A program made the position numbers and the translations under genes. This document shows positions 1 through 7,629 of a stretch of 61,899 bases of DNA, in pieces (positions within the stretch are counted from its first letter, which is position 1; each line of letters starts with the position of its first letter). The DNA is taken from contig JAVDCA010000033.1 of the NCBI GenBank assembly GCA_030848545.1, forward strand, positions 1 through 61,899, given 5' to 3'. The stretch is from Astrobacterium formosum. Its GTDB lineage: Bacteria > Pseudomonadota > Alphaproteobacteria > Rhizobiales > Xanthobacteraceae. Under the pieces are notes generated by a model. It did not search any database. It was not told the origin of the DNA and saw only the letters and a program-made list of their open reading frames with translations.

Positions 1-53
1 GCACAAGGCCGGGCATGACGGAGGAATGCGCAAGCGGCGCCTTGCTGCCCCCC

Positions 54-1313
54 TCACACCTGATCGTAATCCACCACCACGCGCTCCGAGGTCGGCCGGG
101 CCTGGCAGGTGAGGATGTAGCCGGCCTCGATCTCCCACGGCTGCAGCGAATAGTTGACCGCCATTTCGGCCGAGCCCTCGACGAGTTTCGCCCGGCAGGT
201 GCAGCACATGCCGCCCTTGCAGGCGAAGGGGAGTTCGATGCCGGCGCGCAGCGCCGCGTCGATGATGGCTTCGCCTTCCGCGACCGGCACGTCGCGGCGC
301 TTGCCATCGACGATCACGGCGGCCATGTGGGCCGGCGGGGCGTCGGGCGCAACCACGCGCGGCGGCCGCGGCCGGCCGCCGAGAGCCGAAACGAAGCGCT
401 CCACATGGATACGGTCGGCGCCGAGACCGAGGCTTTCCAAGGTCGGCACGATGTCGTCGATCATGCCGGCCGGGCCGCACACGAAGGCATGGTCGATCGC
501 TGCCGCCGGCACGAGACTCGACAGGAGGCGGTGCACCTTGTCGCCATCGAGGCGGCCGTGCAGCACCGGGATGTCCTGCTCCTCGCGGCTGAGCACGTGG
601 AAGAGGGACAGCCGGCCGAGATGACGGTCCTTGAGCTCTTCCAGTTCTTCGAGGAAGAGGACGTCCGCCGAGGTGCGGTTGCCGTAGAACAGGAAGAAGC
701 GGCTGTTGGGTTCGCGCGCCAGCACACCGCGCAGGATGGAGAGGACTGGCGTGATGCCGGAGCCGGCCGCGAATGCCACATGGATGCGGCCGTTGCCCGG
801 GGCGGCGGCAAGGCCGAAGCGTCCCGTCGGCGTCATGACGTCGATGGTGTCGCCGGCTTTGAGGTCGTCATTGACCCAGCACGAGAAGGCGCCGGTGTCG
901 ACGCGCTTGACGGCGACGCGTAACTCGCCGGCGTCGGGCGCGGTGCAGATCGAATAGGAGCGGCGGACTTCCTCGCCGTCCAGCGTTGCCCGCAGGGTCA
1001 GGTACTGGCCGGGCTCGAAGGCATAGTCGGCGGCCAGATGCGCCGGCACCGCGAACACGACCGAGACGGCGTCGGCGGTTTCGCGGCGGACTTCGGCAAC
1101 CGTGAGGGAGTGGAAGCGGGGGGCCGTGCCCGATGTCGGCGCCGTTTCACCTCTCCCCGCTTGCGGGGAGAGGTCGGCGTCCGCTCTTTCGCGGACGCCG
1201 GGTGAGGGGGCTTCGCCGCGAGTCTCGGCGCCTGGAAACGGCCCCTCGCCCCGACCCTCTCCCCGCAAGCGGGGAGAGGGAGACGAGGCGCCGTGCAATG
1301 TCGTTTGCTCCAT
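54..1313 (-). CDS. paaE: Phenylacetyl-CoA 1,2-epoxidase reductase subunit PaaE
   Basis: Reductase of the PaaABCE multicomponent monooxygenase; it passes electrons from NAD(P)H through FAD and a plant-type 2Fe-2S cluster to the di-iron PaaA. The 419-residue product has the flavin motif RRSYS at residues 117-121, a nucleotide-binding middle, and a C-terminal ferredoxin domain with C365-x4-C370-x2-C373 and C403. The ATG at 1313 follows a strong GAGGTGAGGA ribosome site. Residues about 12-54 are encoded by a palindromic repeat (1151-1280) read in frame; the family core resumes at APRFHSLTV near residue 64. No ATG, GTG or TTG is available between the repeat and the core, so the extension is probably translated. 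It is the last gene of paaABCDE, 14 bases after paaD. Confidence 0.95.
   Translation of the reverse strand: MEQTTLHGASSPSPRLRGEGRGEGPFPGAETRGEAPSPGVRERADADLSPQAGRGETAPTSGTAPRFHSLTVAEVRRETADAVSVVFAVPAHLAADYAFEPGQYLTLRATLDGEEVRRSYSICTAPDAGELRVAVKRVDTGAFSCWVNDDLKAGDTIDVMTPTGRFGLAAAPGNGRIHVAFAAGSGITPVLSILRGVLAREPNSRFFLFYGNRTSADVLFLEELEELKDRHLGRLSLFHVLSREEQDIPVLHGRLDGDKVHRLLSSLVPAAAIDHAFVCGPAGMIDDIVPTLESLGLGADRIHVERFVSALGGRPRPPRVVAPDAPPAHMAAVIVDGKRRDVPVAEGEAIIDAALRAGIELPFACKGGMCCTCRAKLVEGSAEMAVNYSLQPWEIEAGYILTCQARPTSERVVVDYDQV
1151..1280. repeat. Palindromic repeat family A, copy 1 (inside paaE)
   Basis: Bounded by the inverted arms CTCTCCCCGCTTGCGGGGAG (from 1151) and its complement ending near 1280. 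The interior carries a second stem around 1176-1200. The same arms recur at 7457-7583, 39806-39831 (half copy), 58304-58405 (C-richer variant) and at the window end. This copy is the only one lying inside a gene. Confidence 0.9.
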
Positions 1314-1327
1314 GGCCTTTCCTCACC

Positions 1328-1831
1328 TCAATGGCATTTGAAATAGTCGAACGGTTCGCGGCAGGCGTTGCAGCGCCACAGGGCCTTGCAGGCGGTGGAG
1401 CCGAAATCGGCGATCACACCCGTGTCGATCGAGCCGCACTGCGGGCAGGGGACCGTATCGACACCGAACAGGGCGCGCCGGCCCCCTCCCTTCGGCGGCG
1501 GCGCGATGCCGTAGTCCTTGAGCTTGGCGCGGCCGTCCTCGCTCATCCAGTCGGTGGTCCAGGCGGGCTGCAGCACGGTGTTGACTTTCGGCCGGCCGAA
1601 GCCGGCTTTTTCCAAAGCGAGCTCGATCTCGACCGCGATCATGTTCATGGCCGGGCAGCCGCAATAGGTCGGCGTGATGTCCACCTCGACGGGGCCGTCG
1701 CCGACGCGTACGTCGCGCAGTACGCCTAGATCCGCGATGGTCAGCACGGGAATCTCGGGATCGGTGACGGCGCCGGCAATGCGCCAAGCGGCGGCGCGGC
1801 GATCTTCGCCGGGGTCGGGCGTGGCGCTCAC
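1328..1831 (-). CDS. paaD: Phenylacetate epoxidase maturation protein PaaD
   Basis: PaaD (also called PaaJ in older literature) belongs to the MIP18/SufT-like family and is thought to help assemble the iron-sulfur cluster of the PaaE reductase. The 167-residue protein has an N-terminal DUF59-type domain (DPEIPVLTIADLGVLRDV at the start, then TYCGCPAMNM) and a C-terminal zinc ribbon with CPQCGS and CNACREPF, the usual PaaD layout. The GTG start at 1831 overlaps the paaC stop by four bases (GTGA), so the two are translationally coupled. Confidence 0.95.
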   Translation of the reverse strand: MSATPDPGEDRRAAAWRIAGAVTDPEIPVLTIADLGVLRDVRVGDGPVEVDITPTYCGCPAMNMIAVEIELALEKAGFGRPKVNTVLQPAWTTDWMSEDGRAKLKDYGIAPPPKGGGRRALFGVDTVPCPQCGSIDTGVIADFGSTACKALWRCNACREPFDYFKCH

Positions 1832-2598
1832 CAGGTCGCTCCCGGAATGGTGCGCTGGAGATATTGCAATTCGGTGAGGAGATGACCGAGATGCTCGCTG
1901 TGGCGGCCGTTGCGGCCACCCTTCTGCATGTAGCCGTCGGCCGGCATCGTGAGGGTCGCGCGCGCCAGAATATCAGCGACGGTCGCCGTCCAGGTGTCCC
2001 GCACACTGTCGGGATCGACCCCGATGCCGTCATCGATCACCTCGCGGTCGAGCGTGTCGATCTCGAACAGTTCGCCGGTGAACGGCCACAGCGTCGCAAG
2101 TGCGCGCTCCAGGCGGGCGCGACTCTCCGCCGTGCCGTCGCCGAGACGGATCATCCATTCGGCCGAATGGCGCAGATGGTAGGCCATCTCCTTCTCGGCC
2201 TTGGCGGCGATGGCGGCGAGGGTCGCGTCGCGCGAGGTCGTCATGGCGCGCCAATAGGGGTCGGCGTAGGCCGCATAAAGGAACTGGCGCAGCATGGTCC
2301 TGGCGAAGTCGCCATTGCCCTGCTCGACCAGCAGCAAGTTTTTATAGCCGCGTTCGTCGCGCCGATAGGCGAGCGCGTCCTCGTCATGGCCCTGCGCTTC
2401 CACCTCGCCCGCATAGGTATAGAGCGCACGCGCCTGGCCGATGAGGTCGAGGCCCATATTGGCGAGCGCCATCTCCTCTTCCATCATGGGCGCGCGCCCG
2501 CACCATTCGGACAGCCGGTGCCCGAGCACGAGCGCGTCGTCGGCGCGGCGCAGGATGTAGAGAACGAGCGGTGTCTCGGCGACGCGGATGGAGGTCAT
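1828..2598 (-). CDS. paaC: Phenylacetyl-CoA epoxidase structural subunit PaaC
   Basis: PaaC is the non-catalytic ferritin-like partner of PaaA in the heterodimer that forms the oxygenase core. The chosen start, ATG at 2598 (MTSIRVAETP), has AGGA nine bases upstream and gives 256 residues, the normal family size; an in-frame ATG at 2622 would add eight unconserved residues. Helical ferritin-fold features include EEEMALANMGLDLIGQAR and the ARTMLRQFLYAAY segment. It is coupled to paaD downstream. A family B repeat (2633-2732) fills most of the 154-base gap from paaB. Confidence 0.96.
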   Translation of the reverse strand: MTSIRVAETPLVLYILRRADDALVLGHRLSEWCGRAPMMEEEMALANMGLDLIGQARALYTYAGEVEAQGHDEDALAYRRDERGYKNLLLVEQGNGDFARTMLRQFLYAAYADPYWRAMTTSRDATLAAIAAKAEKEMAYHLRHSAEWMIRLGDGTAESRARLERALATLWPFTGELFEIDTLDREVIDDGIGVDPDSVRDTWTATVADILARATLTMPADGYMQKGGRNGRHSEHLGHLLTELQYLQRTIPGATW

Positions 2599-2632
2599 GG
2601 GGTGGTCCTGTCGAACGATCAAAGTCGATCGG

Positions 2633-2732
2633 CCTCATCCTGAGGAGCGCTCCACTTGGAGCGCGTCTCGAAGGATGGGGCCGCCCCCGCCCTTCGAGAC
2701 GGGCGCGAAGAGCGCCCTCCTCAGGGTGAGGG
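2633..2732. repeat. Palindromic repeat family B, copy 1
   Basis: Begins CCTCATCCTGAGGAGCGCTC and ends with CTCCTCAGGGTGAGG, with internal TCTCGAAGG / CCTTCGAGAC arms that can fold into a long imperfect hairpin. It lies between paaB and paaC. The element at 10959-11068 is the same sequence type in reverse orientation. Confidence 0.88.
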
Positions 2733-2752
2733 CGGATTGATGCTGCGTGGCA

Positions 2753-3040
2753 TCACATGTGCCCGACTTCGTCGGGGATCTCGTAGAAGGTCGGGTGGCG
2801 GTAGACCTTGGAGGCCGTTGGCTCGAACATCATGCCCTTCTCGGCCGGATCGGAAGCCGTGATGGCGTTCGACGGCACCACCCAGATGGAGACGCCTTCG
2901 CCACGCCGCGTGTAAAGGTCGCGCGCCGCCTGCAGGGCCAGCGTCGCATCGGGGGCGTGCAGCGAGCCGGCATGCTTGTGGGAGAGGCCATTACGGGAGC
3001 GGATGAACACTTCCCAGAGCGGAATGTTGGCTTCGGGCAT
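2753..3040 (-). CDS. paaB: Phenylacetyl-CoA epoxidase subunit PaaB
   Basis: Small subunit required for the PaaABCE epoxidase; it is thought to bridge PaaAC heterodimers. The product is 95 residues, starting MPEANIPLWEVFIRSRNG and ending with the characteristic YRHPTFYEIPDEVGHM. The start at 3040 is set by AAGGAG about twelve bases upstream. The frame stays open further upstream to 3199, but those codons lie in a family C repeat and are not family-like. It lies between paaA and paaC in the leftward operon. Confidence 0.96.
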   Translation of the reverse strand: MPEANIPLWEVFIRSRNGLSHKHAGSLHAPDATLALQAARDLYTRRGEGVSIWVVPSNAITASDPAEKGMMFEPTASKVYRHPTFYEIPDEVGHM

Positions 3041-3066
3041 GAAGGGGCTCCTTGGATGTTTCTTGG

Positions 3067-3196
3067 TCATTCCGGGGCGGCCCTTCAGCGCGTTCATGCG
3101 CGTCTTCGACGCGCTGGGGCCGAACCCGGAATCCAGCGGCAAGCTCGGAGTTCGTGTCTGGATTCCGGGTTCGCGCTTCGCGCGCCCCGGAATGAC
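3067..3196. repeat. Palindromic repeat family C, copy 1
   Basis: Begins TCATTCCGGGGCGG and ends with GCGCCCCGGAATGA, with the internal pair AACCCGGAATCCAG / CTGGATTCCGGGTT. It fills the paaA-paaB gap. A second, diverged copy is at 4342-4440. Confidence 0.88.
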
Positions 3197-3205
3197 CACC
3201 GCGAT

Positions 3206-4213
3206 TCACGCCGCCTTGGCGCGGTTCTTCTCCGCATAGGCACGCGCGGCCTCGCGCACCCAGGCGCCGTCCTCCTCGGTCTGGCGGCGGCGCGCCATGC
3301 GTTCGGCATTGCAGGGGCCGTTGCCGGCGACCACTTGCTTGAATTCGTCCCAATCGATCGGCCCGTGCCGCCAGTGGCCGCTCGCCGCGTCGAATGTCAG
3401 CGCCGGATCCGGGACGGTGAGGCCGAGATAGTGCGCCTGCGGCACGGTCGCATCGATGAATTTCTGCCGCAGTTCGTCGTTGGAGAAGCGCTTGATCTTC
3501 CAGCGCATGGACGAATCGGAGTGCTGGCTGACAGTGTCGGGCGGGCCGAACATCATCAGGCACGGCCACCACCAGCGGTTCAAGGCGTCCTGCGCCATCT
3601 CCTTCTGCTCGTCCGTGCCGCGCGCCAGCGTCAGCATGATCTCGTAGCCCTGGCGCTGATGGAAGGACTCCTCCTTGCACACGCGGATCATGGCGCGCGC
3701 ATAGGGGCCGTAGGAACAGCGGCACAGCGGGATCTGGTTCATGATGGCGGCGCCGTCAACCAGCCAGCCGATGGCGCCGATGTCGGCCCAGGTCAGCGTC
3801 GGATAGTTGAAGATCGAGGAGTACTTGGCCTTGCCGGACAGGAGCTGATCGACCAGCTCTTCGCGGGCGACGCCGAGTGTCTCGGCAGCGGCGTAGAGAT
3901 AGAGACCGTGGCCGCACTCGTCCTGCACTTTGGCGAGGAGGGCGGCCTTGCGGCGCAGCGACGGCGCCCGCGTGATCCAGTTGCCCTCCGGCTGCATGCC
4001 GATGATTTCCGAATGGGCGTGCTGGGATATCTGGCGCACCAGGGTGCGACGGTAGAGCTCGGGCATCCAGTCGTTGGGCTCGATGCGCTCCTCGGCGTCG
4101 ATGCGCTCCTGGAAACGCTGGAGCCGGACCGCGTCCTCGACCTTGGCGACACCAGGGTCGGCGCGGTCCGGCTCGGCGTCGAGTGCCTGCGCGTTGAGCG
4201 CCTGCGTGTACAT
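3206..4213 (-). CDS. paaA: Phenylacetyl-CoA 1,2-epoxidase catalytic subunit PaaA
   Basis: Di-iron oxygenase subunit that epoxidises the aromatic ring of phenylacetyl-CoA, the committed step of the aerobic phenylacetate pathway in the cytoplasm. It has 335 residues from ATG 4213 (MYTQALNAQ), preceded by a GGGAGG ribosome site. Family landmarks include [32 protein letters not shown] and [13 protein letters not shown], which carry the carboxylate/histidine iron ligands. It is the first gene of paaABCDE. The promoter at 4261-4289 predicts a 5' leader of about 40 nt. The other pathway genes (paaK, G, Z, F/H, J) are not in the window. Confidence 0.97.
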   Translation of the reverse strand: MYTQALNAQALDAEPDRADPGVAKVEDAVRLQRFQERIDAEERIEPNDWMPELYRRTLVRQISQHAHSEIIGMQPEGNWITRAPSLRRKAALLAKVQDECGHGLYLYAAAETLGVAREELVDQLLSGKAKYSSIFNYPTLTWADIGAIGWLVDGAAIMNQIPLCRCSYGPYARAMIRVCKEESFHQRQGYEIMLTLARGTDEQKEMAQDALNRWWWPCLMMFGPPDTVSQHSDSSMRWKIKRFSNDELRQKFIDATVPQAHYLGLTVPDPALTFDAASGHWRHGPIDWDEFKQVVAGNGPCNAERMARRRQTEEDGAWVREAARAYAEKNRAKAA

Positions 4214-4260
4214 GGCGTTGCCTCCCTGACCGGCGGTCGTCGCCACCGGATCATGATTGG

Positions 4261-4303
4261 AATATATGTAACAAGAATGCGGAAGGCAACTAGACTTTGT
4301 AAC
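4261..4303 (-). promoter_or_regulatory. paaABCDE promoter with GTTACA direct repeats
   Basis: Read on the minus strand: -35 TTGCCT (4289-4284), a 17-base spacer, and -10 TATATT (4266-4261), a good sigma-70 match, with the expected start of transcription near 4254. The heptamer TGTTACA occurs twice in direct orientation: just upstream of the -35 (around 4298-4303) and in the spacer next to the -10 (4267-4272). That placement suits a repressor or activator site. Whether PaaX or PaaR binds here is inference. Confidence 0.6.
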
Positions 4304-4341
4304 ATGTGCGCGAGCGGGCCGATCCAGCTGTTTCAATTTGA

Positions 4342-4440
4342 TCATTCCGGGGCCCGAGCGAAGCGAGGGAGTCCGGAATCCATACTCGCACCGCCGGGGT
4401 TATGGATTCCGGGCCCGCCGCTTTGCGGCGTCCCGGAACG
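4342..4440. repeat. Palindromic repeat family C, copy 2
   Basis: Opens with TCATTCCGGGGCCCGAGCG and closes with CTTTGCGGCGTCCCGGAA, with the internal pair GTCCGGAATCCAT / ATGGATTCCGGG. It lies between the paaX stop and the paaA promoter, where it could also help end paaRX transcription. Confidence 0.8.
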
Positions 4441-4455
4441 GCGGAGGAGGAGGGG

Positions 4456-5358
4456 CTACGACAGAAACCGCCGCCCCAGGTCCTTGTTGGCCGGCAGCGT
4501 CGCGCCGGTCTCGTCGATGGCGTTGGCATCGAGCCAGCGTTCCGAGGGCGCGACGAGCTTGCGATAAAGTCGCGCGCACAATTCCCGCGCCGGAGCGCCG
4601 GGCCAGTCGGGTGGCAGCACCTCGGCGGGCAGGAGGGGATCGCGGAGCACGATGCGCCGGTATTCGTGAATGAGCAGTACGCGGGCAACCAGCGCTTCGA
4701 GATCGTCGAGCGGCGCGTCGTTCTCCAGGGCGTCGGCGATCGGCGTGAAGGTGGTGATGAAGCGCCGATAGGATTGCGCGGTCGCGTCCAGCGGCCAGGC
4801 GCGGGCGGCAAGCGCCCGCAATGCCGCGGCGTCGCCGCCGGCTTCGAGCCGCAGGACGTCTCGGGCGGCGTCGGGAATGTCGCCGCCGGGCGACACCCAG
4901 ACGCCGGCGGCAGGCGAACCGAAACCTGCCGCCACGAGGGCGTCGCGGACGGCGTCGCGATCGTCGCCATTGCCGATCAGCAGGAGATCGAACCGGCCCC
5001 GAAATGAACGCGGCGACGGCGCATAAATATGCTCGGTCGCCGCCGCGAAAGTGGCGCGGCCCTTATGGGCGAGGCGATAAAAACTGTTGCGGCCGACCCT
5101 GTGGCGTTCGAGCCAGCCGTCGGCGGCGAGCCGCGACATGGCGGTGCGCACCACCCCGTCGGAAATGCCGAGGGCCTTGAAGAAGGCGAGCAGGGTGCCG
5201 AGCCAGACTGAGCCGCCGCGCGGCACGACGGCGTCGCCATAGATGGTGATGATGATCGACCAGGTACGCGACGGCTCGCCTTTGAGCCGCGCCAGGACGG
5301 GGCCGAGCACGGAGCGGGGCGCGGCGGCGCGCCGGGATGACACCGCGGTCTTGCTCAT
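4456..5358 (-). CDS. paaX: PaaX family transcriptional repressor
   Basis: PaaX in enteric bacteria and pseudomonads represses phenylacetate genes and is released by phenylacetyl-CoA. The 300-residue product has the N-terminal winged helix (SIIITIYGDAVVPRGGSVWLG, then DGVVRTAMSRLAADGWL) and the long C-terminal effector/dimerisation region ending ATLPANKDLGRRFLS. The ATG at 5358 overlaps the upstream paaR stop (ATGA), so both are made from one transcript. A much longer open frame continues upstream but runs through paaR out of frame and is not real coding. Confidence 0.92.
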   Translation of the reverse strand: MSKTAVSSRRAAAPRSVLGPVLARLKGEPSRTWSIIITIYGDAVVPRGGSVWLGTLLAFFKALGISDGVVRTAMSRLAADGWLERHRVGRNSFYRLAHKGRATFAAATEHIYAPSPRSFRGRFDLLLIGNGDDRDAVRDALVAAGFGSPAAGVWVSPGGDIPDAARDVLRLEAGGDAAALRALAARAWPLDATAQSYRRFITTFTPIADALENDAPLDDLEALVARVLLIHEYRRIVLRDPLLPAEVLPPDWPGAPARELCARLYRKLVAPSERWLDANAIDETGATLPANKDLGRRFLS

Positions 5359-6071
5359 GCGCCGCGGGCGCGGCGCGGCGCCACTTCGCCGCGCTTGGCG
5401 CGTCCTGGTGTCGCCGGTTTGGTGCGCAGGCCTTTCGTCTCGGGCGCTGCCGCAAGGGCAGGGCGTTGCGTCACCGTGGCGGCGGCCGCTTCGGCGCCAG
5501 CGGTGACGAGGCGGGTCACCAGCCGGGCATATTCGTTCCTGTCGAGGCCTTTGCCGGGGCGGAACCAGAGATAGTGCCAGTTGAGCATGCCGAACAGTGA
5601 CATGGTCATGGGCTTGAGGAGCGGCCCGCGGCCGATGGCCGGGATCGCCGCCGCGATGGCGTCGGAAAAGATGGTGACCAGGATACGCTCCATCTCGCGC
5701 AACTGCTCCTGCTTGTCCTCCGGCAGGAGCTTGAGATTGGCGATCTGGACCTGATGCTCGGCATCGGCGTCGCGGTAGTTGTCGAGGAGCGCGGCCGCGA
5801 TGGCGTAAAGGCGCTGGTCGGCGTCGCCGGCCTGCGCGGCCGCCTTCTCGACGGCCGCGATGAGGAGCTGCAGATGCGCCGACAGGATGTCGAAAAGCAC
5901 TGCCTCCTTGTCGGGATAATAGTGATAGAGCAGGGCCTTGGACATGCCGCAGGCCTCCGCCATCATGGTGATGGACGTGCCCGAATAGCCGTATTGGGCG
6001 AACAGGCGCGCGGAGCGATCGAGGATCGCGACGCGTTTGGCGTCGTAGTCTTGCGCGCGGGTGCGGGCCAT
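5355..6071 (-). CDS. paaR: TetR family regulator, probable PaaR
   Basis: The 238-residue TetR-type repressor has an N-terminal helix-turn-helix (ARLFAQYGYSGTSITMMAEA, then CGMSKALLYHYYPDKEAVLF) and an all-helical ligand domain containing LLPEDKQEQLREMERILVTI. The start at 6071 (MARTRAQDYD) is chosen because AGAGGA precedes it; an ATG at 6131 lies inside the palindromic operator. A TetR gene beside paa genes matches the PaaR repressors of alpha- and betaproteobacteria, which respond to phenylacetyl-CoA. The C-terminal 25 residues are basic and low-complexity. It is coupled to paaX by an ATGA overlap. Confidence 0.85.
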   Translation of the reverse strand: MARTRAQDYDAKRVAILDRSARLFAQYGYSGTSITMMAEACGMSKALLYHYYPDKEAVLFDILSAHLQLLIAAVEKAAAQAGDADQRLYAIAAALLDNYRDADAEHQVQIANLKLLPEDKQEQLREMERILVTIFSDAIAAAIPAIGRGPLLKPMTMSLFGMLNWHYLWFRPGKGLDRNEYARLVTRLVTAGAEAAAATVTQRPALAAAPETKGLRTKPATPGRAKRGEVAPRRARGA

Positions 6072-6119
6072 TATGTCGCTGTCCTCTTCGGTCTCCGGCC
6101 GGCGCAGCCGCCGCGCAAT

Positions 6120-6147
6120 ATGATTGACCAATCGTTCGGTTAATCAT
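6120..6147. promoter_or_regulatory. 28-bp palindrome, probable PaaR operator
   Basis: The sequence ATGATT-gACCa-atcg-ttcGGTt-AATCAT is an inverted repeat with six perfect outer bases on each side and matching ACC/GGT blocks around a CG centre. It sits between divergent paaR (start 6071) and the substrate-binding-protein gene (start 6245). Its size and symmetry are typical of TetR-family operators, so autoregulation and control of the importer are likely. Confidence 0.75.
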
Positions 6148-6244
6148 AGAGTGATATTGCTGCCGCCGCGCCGCGCATGCAAGGGGCGCGCAACGAAAGG
6201 CGGGACAACCGCTTCCGAAAGCCATCCGTCCCAGGGAGGAGTCC

Positions 6245-7432
6245 ATGTCGAAGACCGCCGTCCGGCCGAGCGCGCTGCGCGCCGGCGCTTTCGCCGCCCT
6301 CGTCGCCGCCAGTTTCATGGCCGCCCCGTCGAGCGTTCTTGCGGCTGATCCGATCAAGATCGGCTCGGTCGTCTCGGCCACCGGGCCGGCCTCGTTCCTC
6401 GGCGATCCCGAACAGAAGACCCTGAAGCTTTACGTCGAGGCGTTGAACAAGAAGGGCGGCCTGATGGGCCGGCCGGTCGAGCTCGTGCTTTACGACGATG
6501 GTGGCGACGCCAACAAGGCGCGCACTTTCGCGACTCGCCTGATCGAGGACGACAAGGTGATCGCCATGGTGGGCGGCACCACCACCGGCACCACCATGGC
6601 GATGATCCCGGTGTTCGAGGACGCCAAAGTGGCGTTCATTTCGCTCGCCGGCGCCATCGAGATCGTCGAGCCGGTACGCGCCTTCGTGTTCAAGACGCCG
6701 CACACCGACAAGACCGCCTGCCAGAAAATCTTCGAGGACTTGAAGGGCCGCAAGCTCACCAAGATCGGCATGATCTCCGGCACCGACGGCTTCGGCAAGT
6801 CCATGCGGGCGCAGTGCCTGAAGGTGATCGGAGATTACGGCATCAGCGTCCTCGCCGACGAGAGCTACGGGCCGAGCGACGCCGACATGACGCCCCAGCT
6901 CAACAAGATCAAGAACACCGCCGGCGTGCAGGCGCTCGTCAATCCGGGCTTCGGCCAGGGCCCGGCGATCGTGACGAGGAACTACGCCCAGCTCGGCATT
7001 TCGGTGCCGCTCTATCAGTCGCACGGCGTCGCCTCGAAGAGCTTCATCGATCTCGCCGGGGCGGCCGCCGAGGGCGTGCGCCTGCCGGCACCGGCGCTGC
7101 TCATCGCAGACAAGCTCGCCGGTACCGATCCCCAGAAGGCGGTCGTGACCGAATACAAGAAGTCCTATGAGAGCGCGACCGGTCAGCCGGTGTCGACCTT
7201 CGGGGGCTATGCCTACGATGGCATCCAGATTCTCGTCAGCGCCATCGAGCGGGCGAAGTCGGTGGAGCCGCAAAAGATCCGCGACGCCGTCGAGGCGACC
7301 AAGAACCATGTGGGGACGACCGGCATCTACAACATGTCGGCCAAGGACCATCTCGGCCTCGGCACCGAGTCGTTCCGCATGCTGGAGATCCGCAAGGGCG
7401 ACTGGGTGCCGCTCGCCGGCGTGCAGAATTAG
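6245..7432 (+). CDS. Branched-chain-amino-acid-type ABC transporter substrate-binding protein
   Basis: Periplasmic binding protein of the LivK/Peripla_BP_6 type, 395 residues. A signal peptide spans residues 1 to about 34 (hydrophobic core AGAFAALVAASFMAAP, cleavage near VLAAD). The mature part begins IKIGSVVSATGPASFLGDPE, usual for this family. GGAGGAG lies just before ATG 6245. It faces paaR across the putative operator and heads livHMGF, so phenylacetate or a related aromatic acid is a plausible ligand. Amino acids cannot be excluded from sequence alone. A family A repeat separates it from livH. Confidence 0.9.
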   Translation: MSKTAVRPSALRAGAFAALVAASFMAAPSSVLAADPIKIGSVVSATGPASFLGDPEQKTLKLYVEALNKKGGLMGRPVELVLYDDGGDANKARTFATRLIEDDKVIAMVGGTTTGTTMAMIPVFEDAKVAFISLAGAIEIVEPVRAFVFKTPHTDKTACQKIFEDLKGRKLTKIGMISGTDGFGKSMRAQCLKVIGDYGISVLADESYGPSDADMTPQLNKIKNTAGVQALVNPGFGQGPAIVTRNYAQLGISVPLYQSHGVASKSFIDLAGAAAEGVRLPAPALLIADKLAGTDPQKAVVTEYKKSYESATGQPVSTFGGYAYDGIQILVSAIERAKSVEPQKIRDAVEATKNHVGTTGIYNMSAKDHLGLGTESFRMLEIRKGDWVPLAGVQN

Positions 7433-7456
7433 GCCGAGGGCGACGGCGCCACTGCT

Positions 7457-7583
7457 CCCTCTCCCCGCTTGCGGGGAGAGGGTCGGGGTGAGGGGCTTTA
7501 TCCGCAATGCTCAGACTCGCGGCTACGCCCCCTCACCCGCCGCGCTTCGCGCGTCGACCTCTCCCCGCAGGCGGGGAGAGGTG
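7457..7583. repeat. Palindromic repeat family A, copy 2
   Basis: Outer arms CCCTCTCCCCGCTTGCGGGG and ACCTCTCCCCGCAGGCGGGG flank a second inner set GGGGTGAGGGG / CCCCCTCACCC. It sits between the binding-protein gene and livH and could act as a processing or attenuation hairpin lowering permease expression. Confidence 0.9.
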
Positions 7584-7629
7584 AGGCAAGCTCGCAGATA
7601 GAACGCAGCGTAGCGACAAGACCAGGGCC

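Noticed and set aside
1-53. Gene at the left edge downstream of paaE
   Set aside because: Too short to judge; no start, stop or motif supports a gene in these bases.
2753-3199. 148-residue version of PaaB starting at 3199
   Set aside because: The extra N-terminus is translated repeat C; the ribosome site and family length support the start at 3040.
2747-4567. 606-codon plus-strand open frame across paaB-paaA
   Set aside because: Runs antisense through paaA and through repeats without recognisable domains.
5359-6381. N-terminal extension of PaaX to a 641-residue protein
   Set aside because: The extra codons run out of frame through the paaR gene; PaaX has its expected length from 5358 with an ATGA overlap.
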